Notes under the pieces: model-generated
Told to the model about the DNA's origin: nothing
Databases searched by the model: none
The model's input: the letters and a program-made list of their open reading frames with translations, nothing else
In this document: in pieces, positions 56,353 to 63,651 of the stretch
Layout of the letters: each line of letters starts with the position of its first letter
How positions within the stretch are numbered: position 1 is the first letter of the stretch
Translations under genes and position numbers: made by a program
Origin: Saccharopolyspora flava
GTDB taxonomy: Bacteria > Actinomycetota > Actinomycetes > Mycobacteriales > Pseudonocardiaceae
Length of the DNA: 64,000 bases
Reading direction: 5' to 3'
Assembly (NCBI RefSeq): GCF_900116135.1
Contig: NZ_FOZX01000003.1
Location: 620,001 to 684,000 of the forward strand

Positions 56353-57543
56353 TCACAGCCCGCTGACCCCGGCCCACCGCGCGAATCCCTTCAACCCACC
56401 GGAAGGCCGCCGCTCCCCGGCGAGCAGCGCGCGCACCGTCTCCCGCACCGACGGATGCGCCCGGACCTGGTGCGGGGAAACCCTGCGCGCGGAGTGGAGC
56501 GCGTCCAGCGCGCGATCCCGATCCCCGTGCAACGCCCACGCACGAGCCTGGTCGATGTGGTGACGCGCAACACGCTCCGGCCTCCCGGGGTCGACGATCG
56601 TCACCCGGGCACCCCGGCTGACGGCCTCGGTCGCGTCGTAGCGCTCGACCGGGACCGCGCACCAGTGCACGTCGACGTTGAGCTCGCTCGCATCGGTGTT
56701 GCAGTAGGGGGCCGCGTCGGCTCCCGCCCGGACCAGCTCGCGGGCCGACCGAACGTGCTCGTCAGCGCGGTCGCCATCACCACCGCGAGCGGCGAGCACC
56801 GCCGCGCGCAGGTGCAGCTGCGCCCGCACGCCGAGTCCCCGCGGGTCCGACCGGTCGGCGATGCGGGTCAGCGCGCGATCGAGCAGCCGCGCACCGGACG
56901 CGTGGTGCCCGGCCTGGAGGAACTGGCCGGACCGGTGCCAGGCCGAGACCTCCTGGCGGAGCGGATCACCGGTCTCCGGCGCGATCGCCACGTGCCGCTC
57001 GGACGCGACCGCGGCGAGGTCCGGATGCCCGAACCTGCCCGCGACGGACGCGCTCAGCCGGTAGGTGTCGTGCAGCATCGCCCGCGCCCGCTCACCGTCG
57101 GCCGTGCCCGGTGACGTGTCGCCGACCAGGACGAAGAGGTGGTGCAGGGCCTGCGGGAGCACCCGAGCGAGTTCGGCGTAGCGCTGGGCGGCGCGGAGCT
57201 CTTCGGCTCCGTCGAGCGCCGTCCGCAGCTCCGGACCGGTCAGCTCGCGTCCGCTGGGCTGCGGGTCGTCGAAGGCGTGCAGCGCTTCCCGGAGTTCGGG
57301 GATGTCGGCCCGCTCGCTGTGGAAATCGGCCACGACGTCGGCCACCCGCACGCCGTGCAGTTCCCGGGCGTCGACGCCGAAGGCCTTCGCGCAGGCCGCG
57401 AGGAACGCGGGACTCGGCGGCGTCCGCCCCTGCTCGACCTTCTTGACCAGGCTCGTGGACACGAAGGTGCGCGCGGCGAGCTGCTGCTGCGTCCACCCGG
57501 CGAGCTTGCGCAGCACGGCGATCCGAACCCCGGCACCCTCCAC
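56353..57543 (-). CDS. XRE-type transcriptional regulator with a helical repeat domain
   Basis: A 396-residue regulator: N-terminal XRE helix-turn-helix (LRKLAGWTQQQLAARTFVSTS) then a TPR-like all-helical sensor of about 300 residues (LARVLPQALHHLFVLVG, GQFLQAGHHASGARLLD, AWALHGDRDRALDALHSAR). Such proteins in actinomycetes are usually encoded beside a small partner protein, here the divergent Cys-rich gene. I prefer GTG 57543; ATG 57597 would add 18 residues and run across a promoter with direct repeats. The target is unknown. Confidence 0.8.
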   Translation of the reverse strand: MEGAGVRIAVLRKLAGWTQQQLAARTFVSTSLVKKVEQGRTPPSPAFLAACAKAFGVDARELHGVRVADVVADFHSERADIPELREALHAFDDPQPSGRELTGPELRTALDGAEELRAAQRYAELARVLPQALHHLFVLVGDTSPGTADGERARAMLHDTYRLSASVAGRFGHPDLAAVASERHVAIAPETGDPLRQEVSAWHRSGQFLQAGHHASGARLLDRALTRIADRSDPRGLGVRAQLHLRAAVLAARGGDGDRADEHVRSARELVRAGADAAPYCNTDASELNVDVHWCAVPVERYDATEAVSRGARVTIVDPGRPERVARHHIDQARAWALHGDRDRALDALHSARRVSPHQVRAHPSVRETVRALLAGERRPSGGLKGFARWAGVSGL

Positions 57544-57550
57544 CCGAGCA

Positions 57551-57616
57551 TTGTCCCCGCGTTGTCCCTCAGGACCGCAAGTCACTCCTAGTGTCATTCT
57601 CGCAACGTTACGTAAT
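57551..57616. promoter_or_regulatory. Divergent operator-promoter region of the XRE/Cys-rich pair
   Basis: TTGTCCC occurs at 57551-57557 and 57562-57568, 11 bases apart (one helical turn), a likely XRE-type direct-repeat operator. TAGTGT at 57589-57594 is a -10 for the rightward gene, and TTACGTAA (57608-57615) is a perfect palindrome between it and the start. Confidence 0.5.
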
Positions 57617-57636
57617 CACCAGCGATGGAGGCACGA

Positions 57637-57861
57637 ATGACCCTCGCCGCGCGCCACTTCTGGCTCCCGGTCGCGGACGACTCGCACGGCTACGGCCTGA
57701 CCCGGCACGCGTTCCGCGGGCGCAGAGCCGACGCCGGTTCCGCCGAACCAGCGCACTGCGGCGAGGTCTTCGCCCTGGCAACACCGTCCGAGATGGACTG
57801 GATCTGCGCCCCCACGTGCCAGACCTGCAACGACACGCTCAAATCCGGGTACGCCGACTGA
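57637..57861 (+). CDS. Small Cys/His-rich protein, partner of the XRE regulator
   Basis: A 74-residue protein with His24, His40-Cys41 and CAPTCQTC (Cys57, Cys61, Cys64), which suggests one or two bound zinc ions. The beginning (LAARHFWLPVADDSHGYGL) is hydrophobic and aromatic. I recognise the pattern from actinobacterial proteins located next to XRE regulators, but no function is known. ATG 57637 has GGAGG 5 bases upstream. Confidence 0.72.
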   Translation: MTLAARHFWLPVADDSHGYGLTRHAFRGRRADAGSAEPAHCGEVFALATPSEMDWICAPTCQTCNDTLKSGYAD

Positions 57862-57890
57862 TCGCCTCCGGGGCGAGGTTGGTCACCTGG

Positions 57891-57961
57891 GGACAGTTTT
57901 AGTGAGAACTGTCCGGACATTTCGGGCACTGAGCCCCGGCAGTTTGGACTAAAACTGTCCC
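57891..57961. terminator. Long nested inverted repeat between Cys-rich gene and PPOX
   Basis: GGGACAGTTTTAGT (57891-57904) pairs with ACTAAAACTGTCCC (57948-57961). A third, partial copy (GAACTGTCC, at about 57906-57914) can pair with the first arm instead. It lies between converging genes, so it probably acts as terminator; the alternative pairing is unusual. Confidence 0.6.
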
Positions 57962-58000
57962 GCTCCCGGGCCACGACGGCACGTGCGGTCCGAGCGCGCG

Positions 58001-58474
58001 TCAGTACGCACCGCCGAGCTTGCGGTGGTCCCAGGTGATGGTTCGGGTGGGGGTGAAGCGGAGGCCGACGCGCTTGGCGGCTCGGCCTCGCATGAGTTCG
58101 CGGACCCCTTCGTCCTCGGCCTGGGCTTCGGTGAGCTGGCCGTAGCGGACCGCGATGGCCAGGCCGAGGCGCTCGATCTCGTCGGGGCCTTCGAGGACCT
58201 CGACGTCGCACTCCAGCGACACGCCGCGCAGTTCCCGGTAGTCCGTGCCGGTTTCGAGCAGCAGGGTGGCGCGCGGGTCGCGGCGCAGGTTCACCGTCTT
58301 CTGCGAGGTGCCGTAGGACCAGACCTCGATCGTCGTGCCGTTCGGCACGAACCACATCGGCACCAGGTGCGGACGCCCGTCGGACTTCACGCTGGCCAGG
58401 ATCACGACCCTGCGCTCGCCGATGAACTCGACGACCTCGTCCTCGGACATGGTGATCTGACCGCGCCGCGACAT
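58001..58474 (-). CDS. Pyridoxamine-oxidase-like (PPOX/F420-type) protein
   Basis: A 157-residue split-barrel protein: MSEDEVVEFIGERRVVILAS, then DGRPHLVPMWFVPNG, SYGTSQKTVNLRRDPRATLL and LECDVEVLEG. These are family hallmarks of the flavin/F420-binding PPOX group. The substrate is unknown. ATG 58474 is chosen over an in-frame start at 58510; GGAAG is upstream. It lies downstream of the MFS transporter on the same strand. Confidence 0.82.
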   Translation of the reverse strand: MSRRGQITMSEDEVVEFIGERRVVILASVKSDGRPHLVPMWFVPNGTTIEVWSYGTSQKTVNLRRDPRATLLLETGTDYRELRGVSLECDVEVLEGPDEIERLGLAIAVRYGQLTEAQAEDEGVRELMRGRAAKRVGLRFTPTRTITWDHRKLGGAY

Positions 58475-58540
58475 TGAGCACTCGCTTCCGTTGAGCCGGT
58501 GGTGCCTCAATCCTGTGTCGCCGCACCGTCCCCGGTCAAC

Positions 58541-58559
58541 GTGACAGCGTTGCTGTCAC
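58541..58559. terminator. Short inverted repeat after the MFS gene
   Basis: GTGACAGC (58541-58548) and GCTGTCAC (58552-58559) form an 8-bp stem with a 3-base loop, 11 bases past the MFS stop. Terminator or operator for the next gene are both possible. Confidence 0.4.
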
Positions 58560-58569
58560 ATAACGAAGA

Positions 58570-60015
58570 TCAGCGCACCGCCGCCGCTTCCGCTTCCAGG
58601 GCGTCTGCGTCGTGGCCGACGGGTTCCCAGCGCTTGGCGAGGAGGGCGACCAGGCCCATGAGCGGGGCGAGGGCGATCACCCAGAAGACGCCGCTGCCCA
58701 GAGCCGTGCTCAGCACCGGGAAGAAGAACAGCGCCAGCGTCGAACCGACGCGCAGCGTGCCCTGGTTGAAGCCGAGGCCCGTGCCGCGCATCGACGTCGG
58801 GTAGCTCAGCGACGCGAAGCTCATGAAGTGCGCGCCCGGGCCGGAGGCCTGGGCGAACATGAACGCGCCCAGCGCGGCGATCGCGAACAGCACGTAGGCC
58901 GCGCCGTCGGGCTTGCCGATCAGCGCCAGCACCACCAGGGAGACCAGCTGGACGGCGAAGCCGACGAAGGTCAGCCTCCACGCGCCGGCCCGGTTCGCCA
59001 GCCGGATCCCCAGCACCCCACCGGTGACGGCGAAGACCAGGTTGAGCACCAGCGACGCGCTGATCGTGTTCAGCGCGCCCTGCGCCAGGATGCTCGCGAT
59101 GATCACCGGCAGCCCGTAGGCGACCGCGTTGTAGCCGAAGGTCTGCGCCAGCCCGATCGTCAGCGCCTGGAAGGTGCGTGCCCGGTACCGCGGCCCGAAG
59201 AGCCGCTTGACCTCGGGAAGCCCCTTGCGCTCGGGCTTGCGCGGGACCTCCGCGTCCTCGGCGACCGTCGCGTTCACGCCGTAGGAGCGGGTGAGGATCT
59301 CCGCCGCGCGGTGCAGATCGCCGTTGTCGGCCGCCCAGGACGGCGACTCGTTCATGTACTTGTTGCGCACCAGCAGGATCACCAGCGCGGGCACCGCGCC
59401 GAAACCGACGGTGAACCGCCACAGCAGACCGTGGTGGGAGTCCGGCAGCAGGAAGTACAGCGCCATGATCACCACGTAGCAGCCGCTGGTCGCCACGTAC
59501 CAGGCCGTCGACCAGGACGCGGTGCGCGCACCCTTGCTGCCCTTGCCGCGCAACCGGGAGAACTCGGCGAGGAACGCCATCGCGACCGGGATGTCCATGC
59601 CCACGCCGATTCCCATCAGGAACCGGCACACGATCAGCACCTCGGCGTTGGGCGCCAGCGCGCAGCCGATCGCGGAGACGACGAAGAACAGCATGTCAGC
59701 CATGAAGACCCGGTAGCGGCCGAGCCGGTCCACCAGCACGCCGCCGAACCAGGCGCCGATGATCGCGCCCACGCTGATCGACGCCGTCACCGCACCCGCG
59801 CCGAACGAGCTCAGCCCGAACTGCTGCTTGATGTCGGTGATGCCGTAGGCCAGCGAGGTCAGGTCGTAGGCGTCGAGGAAGATCCCGCCCAGCGCCAGCA
59901 GCACGATCATCTTCGCGTGGCTGCCGCGCGCCGCACCCGAGTTGACCAGTTCGGTGACGTCCTGCGCCGAGCGGATGAGCACCGGCGGGCGCTCGGCGGC
60001 GGATTGGGTGGACAC
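58570..60015 (-). CDS. MFS transporter
   Basis: A 481-residue, 12-helix major-facilitator protein with the loop-2/3 motif GVLVDRLGRYRVFMAD and a large central loop (NESPSWAADNGDLHRAAEIL), features of the sugar/aromatic-acid-type MFS proton symporters. The substrate is unknown. The GTG at 60015 has AAGGAG about 6 bases upstream. A TAGGCT -10 and a perfect palindrome lie about 60-85 bases upstream. Confidence 0.88.
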   Translation of the reverse strand: MSTQSAAERPPVLIRSAQDVTELVNSGAARGSHAKMIVLLALGGIFLDAYDLTSLAYGITDIKQQFGLSSFGAGAVTASISVGAIIGAWFGGVLVDRLGRYRVFMADMLFFVVSAIGCALAPNAEVLIVCRFLMGIGVGMDIPVAMAFLAEFSRLRGKGSKGARTASWSTAWYVATSGCYVVIMALYFLLPDSHHGLLWRFTVGFGAVPALVILLVRNKYMNESPSWAADNGDLHRAAEILTRSYGVNATVAEDAEVPRKPERKGLPEVKRLFGPRYRARTFQALTIGLAQTFGYNAVAYGLPVIIASILAQGALNTISASLVLNLVFAVTGGVLGIRLANRAGAWRLTFVGFAVQLVSLVVLALIGKPDGAAYVLFAIAALGAFMFAQASGPGAHFMSFASLSYPTSMRGTGLGFNQGTLRVGSTLALFFFPVLSTALGSGVFWVIALAPLMGLVALLAKRWEPVGHDADALEAEAAAVR

Positions 60016-60073
60016 GCGGGCTCCTTCGCGGGGAACGGGAACACGGCCGCGACCCCGGCGAGGGGCCTACGAA

Positions 60074-60100
60074 CCGTTCGAACGGCGAAGGAAGAGCCTA
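60074..60100 (-). promoter_or_regulatory. MFS promoter with operator-like palindrome
   Basis: On the minus strand TAGGCT (60100-60095) is a -10 element, and the 12-base palindrome CCGTTCGAACGG (60074-60085) lies just downstream of the expected start site, the usual place of a repressor operator. It does not fit the SOS consensus. Confidence 0.5.
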
Positions 60101-60129
60101 ACCGGACGAGCACCCTCGTCCACATGCTG

Positions 60130-60163
60130 GAACGCGGGGCACCGCGGTGGGTGCCCCGCGTTC
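60130..60163 (-). terminator. Terminator after pfkA
   Basis: GAACGCGGGGCACC (60130-60143) pairs perfectly with its complement (60150-60163), 10 bases past the pfkA stop on the minus strand. No strong T-run follows. Confidence 0.72.
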
Positions 60164-60172
60164 GCGTGGGGA

Positions 60173-61198
60173 TCAGCCGAAGAGGACTTCTGCTTCGGCG
60201 AGGCGTTCCTTGGGGACCGTCTTGAGGGAGGCCGTGGCCTCGCGGAGCGGGACCCGGACGATGTCGGTGCCGCGCAGGGCGACCATCTTGCCGAAGTCGC
60301 CCTCGGCGACGGCGTCGATGGCGTGCAGGCCGAAGCGGGTGGCCAGCACCCGGTCGTAGGCCGTGGGGGTGCCGCCGCGCTGGGTGTGGCCGAGCACGAC
60401 CGCGCGGGACTCCTTGCCGGTGCGGTGAGCGATCTCCTCGGCCAGCCAGGTGCCGACGCCGCCGAGCCGGACGTGCCCGAAGGCGTCCTTCTCGCCGCCG
60501 GCCAGCAGCTCCTGCCCGCCCTCCGGGATGGCGCCCTCGGCGACGACGATGATCGGCGCGTACTGGCGCTCGAAGCGCTGCTGCACCCAGTCCACGACGC
60601 GCTCGACGCTGAACTCCTGCTCCGGCACCAGGATCACGTTGGCGCCGCCGGCCAGACCTGAGTGCAGCGCGATCCAGCCCGCGTGCCTGCCCATCACCTC
60701 GACGACCAGCGCGCGGTGGTGCGACTCGGCGGTGGTGCGCAGCCGGTCGATCGCCTCGGTCGCGATGTGCACCGCGGTGTCGAAGCCGAAGGTGTAGTCG
60801 GTGGCGTCGAGGTCGTTGTCGATCGTCTTGGGCACGCCCACCACCGGCACGCCGTCGGCGGTGAGCTTCTCGGCCACGCCGAGCGTGTCCTCACCGCCGA
60901 TGGCGATCAGCGCGTCGATCCGATGCTCGGCGACGGTGGCCTTGAGCCGCTCCACTCCCCCGTCGACCTGGTAGGGATTGGTGCGGGAGGAGCCGAGGAT
61001 GGTGCCGCCCCGGTTGAGGATCTCCTCCACCTTGTCCAGCGTCAGCGGCGTCGTCAGGCCCTCGATCGGACCGAGCCAGCCGTTCCGGAATCCGATGATC
61101 TCGTGGCCGAAGACCGAGATCCCCTTGCGGGTCACGGCGCGGAGCACCGCGTTGAGCCCCGGGCAGTCGCCGCCACCGGTCAGTACTCCGACACGCAT
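60173..61198 (-). CDS. pfkA: 6-phosphofructokinase, probably pyrophosphate-dependent
   Basis: A 341-residue group A phosphofructokinase (MRVGVLTGGGDCPGLNAVLR). The phosphoryl-donor residues are Asp104 (GGEDT) and Lys124 (GVPKTIDND), the combination found in pyrophosphate-using enzymes; ATP-users have Gly104. It likely phosphorylates fructose 6-phosphate with PPi, reversibly, as known for Amycolatopsis. Start MRVG at 61198 fits the family; MPAG at 61210 is an alternative. Confidence 0.9.
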   Translation of the reverse strand: MRVGVLTGGGDCPGLNAVLRAVTRKGISVFGHEIIGFRNGWLGPIEGLTTPLTLDKVEEILNRGGTILGSSRTNPYQVDGGVERLKATVAEHRIDALIAIGGEDTLGVAEKLTADGVPVVGVPKTIDNDLDATDYTFGFDTAVHIATEAIDRLRTTAESHHRALVVEVMGRHAGWIALHSGLAGGANVILVPEQEFSVERVVDWVQQRFERQYAPIIVVAEGAIPEGGQELLAGGEKDAFGHVRLGGVGTWLAEEIAHRTGKESRAVVLGHTQRGGTPTAYDRVLATRFGLHAIDAVAEGDFGKMVALRGTDIVRVPLREATASLKTVPKERLAEAEVLFG

Positions 61199-61352
61199 TC
61201 CAGCGGGCATCGCTGTTGCCGCCTCCTCGAATCCAACCCATGAGTGATCCACGTCTCCCCCTCGGGGACAGAGTTTCACGGACTGGATCGGTGCAGCAAG
61301 GACTTGGCCCGATTACCCTCCGGTATTCACCTGTTCACAGCGAGTGCCCGGC

Positions 61353-61853
61353 TCAGAGCGGGTATCCGCGCTTGCGCTGGATCTCCTCGATGACCTTCCA
61401 GCGCTCCAGGTTGTGCTTGGCATCGGCGAGCGCGTCGTGCGCGTTGTCCGGGGCCGACGGCAGCTTCGGCTTGCCGACGTCCTCCCAGCGCTGCCTCAGG
61501 TCGCGGGTGAACTTGGGGATGCGCGAGGGCAGCGTCGGCATCGGGCCCCACAGCTGGGCCAGCGCCACGTGGTCGTAGGCCGCGTACCAGGCCCACAGCT
61601 CGATGTTCCCGCTGCGAGAGGTCAGGAACTTGTAGAGGTCCTCGCGGATGCGCGCCCGCGACTTCCACACCTGCTCGGCCGGCGGCGGCAACTGCGGCAG
61701 GACGTGCTGGCGCACCCAGGCGCCCGCCCGGGCGGCGTCGAACTCGGTGGACACCGCGTAGAACTCGCGACCGGTCTCGTCGACCACACCGATCGACACC
61801 AGATCGATGGTCCGCCCGTCCTCGATGAACTCGCAGTCGTAGAAGTACCGCAC
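61353..61853 (-). CDS. 3'-exoribonuclease of the Rv2179c type
   Basis: A 166-residue DEDD-family exoribonuclease of the polyadenylate-specific AS type, a relative of mycobacterial Rv2179c. YDCEFIEDG has the D-x-E pair, WAWYAAYDHVALAQL the next Asp and HDALADAKHN the C-terminal His/Asp pair. It should degrade RNA 3' ends. The GTG at 61853 is preceded by TACGCT six bases away, so its mRNA may be leaderless. Confidence 0.85.
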   Translation of the reverse strand: MRYFYDCEFIEDGRTIDLVSIGVVDETGREFYAVSTEFDAARAGAWVRQHVLPQLPPPAEQVWKSRARIREDLYKFLTSRSGNIELWAWYAAYDHVALAQLWGPMPTLPSRIPKFTRDLRQRWEDVGKPKLPSAPDNAHDALADAKHNLERWKVIEEIQRKRGYPL

Positions 61854-61859
61854 CCGGAA

Positions 61860-61865
61860 AGCGTA
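61860..61865 (-). promoter_or_regulatory. -10 element for a possibly leaderless exoribonuclease mRNA
   Basis: Minus-strand TACGCT (61865-61860) ends 6 bases before the GTG at 61853. There is no Shine-Dalgarno sequence in this short gap. Confidence 0.4.
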
Positions 61866-61898
61866 TGCGCCGCTGCTCCGGCGCTCGGGCTCGGCCCG

Positions 61899-62645
61899 TC
61901 AGCCCGCCTTGGACTCCGGCAGCCGGGACGCGGAACTGCTGCTCCAGCCGCCCAGGTCCTTGCCCTGCGCGGCCAGCTCGTCCTTGACCTTCGCGGCGTA
62001 GACGTCGACGTACTCCTGGCCGGAGAGCTCCATCAGGGCGTACATGATCTCGTCGGTGATCGAGCGCTCCACGAAGCGGTCACCGGCCATGCCCTCGTAG
62101 CGGGAGAAGTCCAGCGGCTCGCCGACCTTGACCACGACCTTGTGCGGCCACCACATCTTGGAGCCGATCGGGTTGACCTTGTCGGTGCCGAACATCGCGA
62201 TCGGGATCACCGGCTTGCCCGACTCCAGCGCCATCCGCGCCACACCGGTCTTGCCCTTGTAGAGCCGGCCGTCGGGCGAGCGGGTGCCCTCCGGGTAGAC
62301 GCCCAGCAGCTTGCCCTCGCTGAGCAGCCGCACGCCCGTGTCGAGGGCGGCCTGCGCGGCGGCACCGCTGGAGCGGTCGATCGGCACCTGGCCGACGCCG
62401 GAGAAGAAGGCCTTCTTGAGCTTGCCGCGCACGCCCTTGCCGGTGAAGTACTCGCGCTTGGCCAGGAACGTCACCCGGCGCGGCATCATCAGCGGCATGA
62501 AGAACGAGTCGGCGACGGCCATGTGATTGCTGACCAGGATCGCGCCACCGTCGCGCGGAACGTGCTCGACCCCGTCGACGCGCGGGCGGCAGAACAACTT
62601 CATGAGGGGACCGAGCAGTAGGTGTTTCATCACCCAGTACATCAC
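61899..62645 (-). CDS. plsC: 1-acyl-glycerol-3-phosphate acyltransferase family protein
   Basis: A 248-residue membrane-bound acyltransferase. The catalytic NHMAVAD (HX4D) follows ILVSNH, and PEGTRS is the glycerol-phosphate site. One N-terminal hydrophobic stretch (YWVMKHLLLGPLMKLF) anchors it. It makes phosphatidate from lysophosphatidate or a related acyl acceptor. Position near the exoribonuclease and aroG fits mycobacteria (Rv2182c). GTG 62645 or ATG 62642; GAGGAGG lies 12-15 bases upstream. Confidence 0.9.
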   Translation of the reverse strand: MMYWVMKHLLLGPLMKLFCRPRVDGVEHVPRDGGAILVSNHMAVADSFFMPLMMPRRVTFLAKREYFTGKGVRGKLKKAFFSGVGQVPIDRSSGAAAQAALDTGVRLLSEGKLLGVYPEGTRSPDGRLYKGKTGVARMALESGKPVIPIAMFGTDKVNPIGSKMWWPHKVVVKVGEPLDFSRYEGMAGDRFVERSITDEIMYALMELSGQEYVDVYAAKVKDELAAQGKDLGGWSSSSASRLPESKAG

Positions 62646-62683
62646 GGCGCCGCCGCCTCCTCACGCGTGAAATGGTGCTGTTC

Positions 62684-62712
62684 AGCCTACGGAGCACCCA
62701 CTTTGCGCACAA
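62684..62712 (-). promoter_or_regulatory. Promoter of the acyltransferase gene
   Basis: On the minus strand TTGTGC (62712-62707), a 17-base spacer and TAGGCT (62689-62684) form a good sigma-70-type promoter, ending about 40 bases before the start codon. Confidence 0.6.
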
Positions 62713-62871
62713 TGCGCACCCGCCCGGAAACCGATCACGTCACACCTGGTATGGACGAATTCCGGTCCGCGGATCGTCCGGGCGAGCCGGTCCCGAACGT
62801 CGGCGACGCGTGCGACGATAGGTCCGGCTTGACCGGTGCCGCGGTGCGCGACCGGATTGGGAGGTACGCCG

Positions 62872-63651
62872 GTGGGAGGTGCAGGGTCCGTGCTCGTCGG
62901 GGCAGAACCGTTCGCGCACGAGGGGTCCGAGGACATCGGCGTGCTGCTGTGCCACGGATTCACCAGCACTCCGCAGAGCATGCGGGCGTGGGCCGAGCAC
63001 CTGGCCGAGGCCGGGTTGTCCGTGCGCTGCCCGCTGCTGCCCGGGCACGGCACGCGGTGGCAGGACCTCAACCGCACGACCTGGCGCGACTGGTACGGCG
63101 CCGTCGAGCAGGCGCTCGACGAGCTGCGCGGCCGGTGCCGGACGGTGTTCGTCTTCGGCCTGTCGATGGGCGGCACGCTGACGCTGCGGCTCGCCGAGCA
63201 GCACCCGGACATCGCCGGGATCGTGCTGGTCAACCCGTCGGTGATGACCTTGCGCAAGGAGGCCAAGCTGCTGCCGGTGATCAGCCGCGTGGTGCCGTCG
63301 CTGGCGGCGATCGCCGGGGACATCGCCAAACCCGGGGTCGTGGAGCTGGCCTACTCGCGGATGCCGCTGCGCGGCATGGCGAGCCTGCAGCAGCTGTGGG
63401 GCGTGGTGCGGGCCGATCTGGCATCCGTGCGGCAACCGTTGCTTCTGCTGCACTCGGCGGTCGATCATGTCGTGGAGCCGGAGAACTCCGCGATCGTGCT
63501 GAACGAGGTGGGCAGCGAGGACGTCACCGAGGTGGTGCTCGACGACAGCTACCACGTCGCGACCCTCGATCACGACGCGCCGCGGATCTTCGGCGACAGC
63601 GTCGAGTTCGTGCACCGTGTCCATCGCGAACGGGTCGGGGAAACCGTATGA
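62872..63651 (+). CDS. Alpha/beta hydrolase (carboxylesterase/lipase-like)
   Basis: A 259-residue serine hydrolase: oxyanion region CHGFTSTPQSM, nucleophile elbow GLSMGG, acid in SAVDHVVEP and His in DDSYHVATLDHD. This is the Est30/monoacylglycerol-lipase type. It is cytosolic, with no signal peptide. GTG 62872 follows GGGAGG 7 bases upstream. Its stop overlaps the start of the next gene. Confidence 0.9.
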   Translation: MGGAGSVLVGAEPFAHEGSEDIGVLLCHGFTSTPQSMRAWAEHLAEAGLSVRCPLLPGHGTRWQDLNRTTWRDWYGAVEQALDELRGRCRTVFVFGLSMGGTLTLRLAEQHPDIAGIVLVNPSVMTLRKEAKLLPVISRVVPSLAAIAGDIAKPGVVELAYSRMPLRGMASLQQLWGVVRADLASVRQPLLLLHSAVDHVVEPENSAIVLNEVGSEDVTEVVLDDSYHVATLDHDAPRIFGDSVEFVHRVHRERVGETV

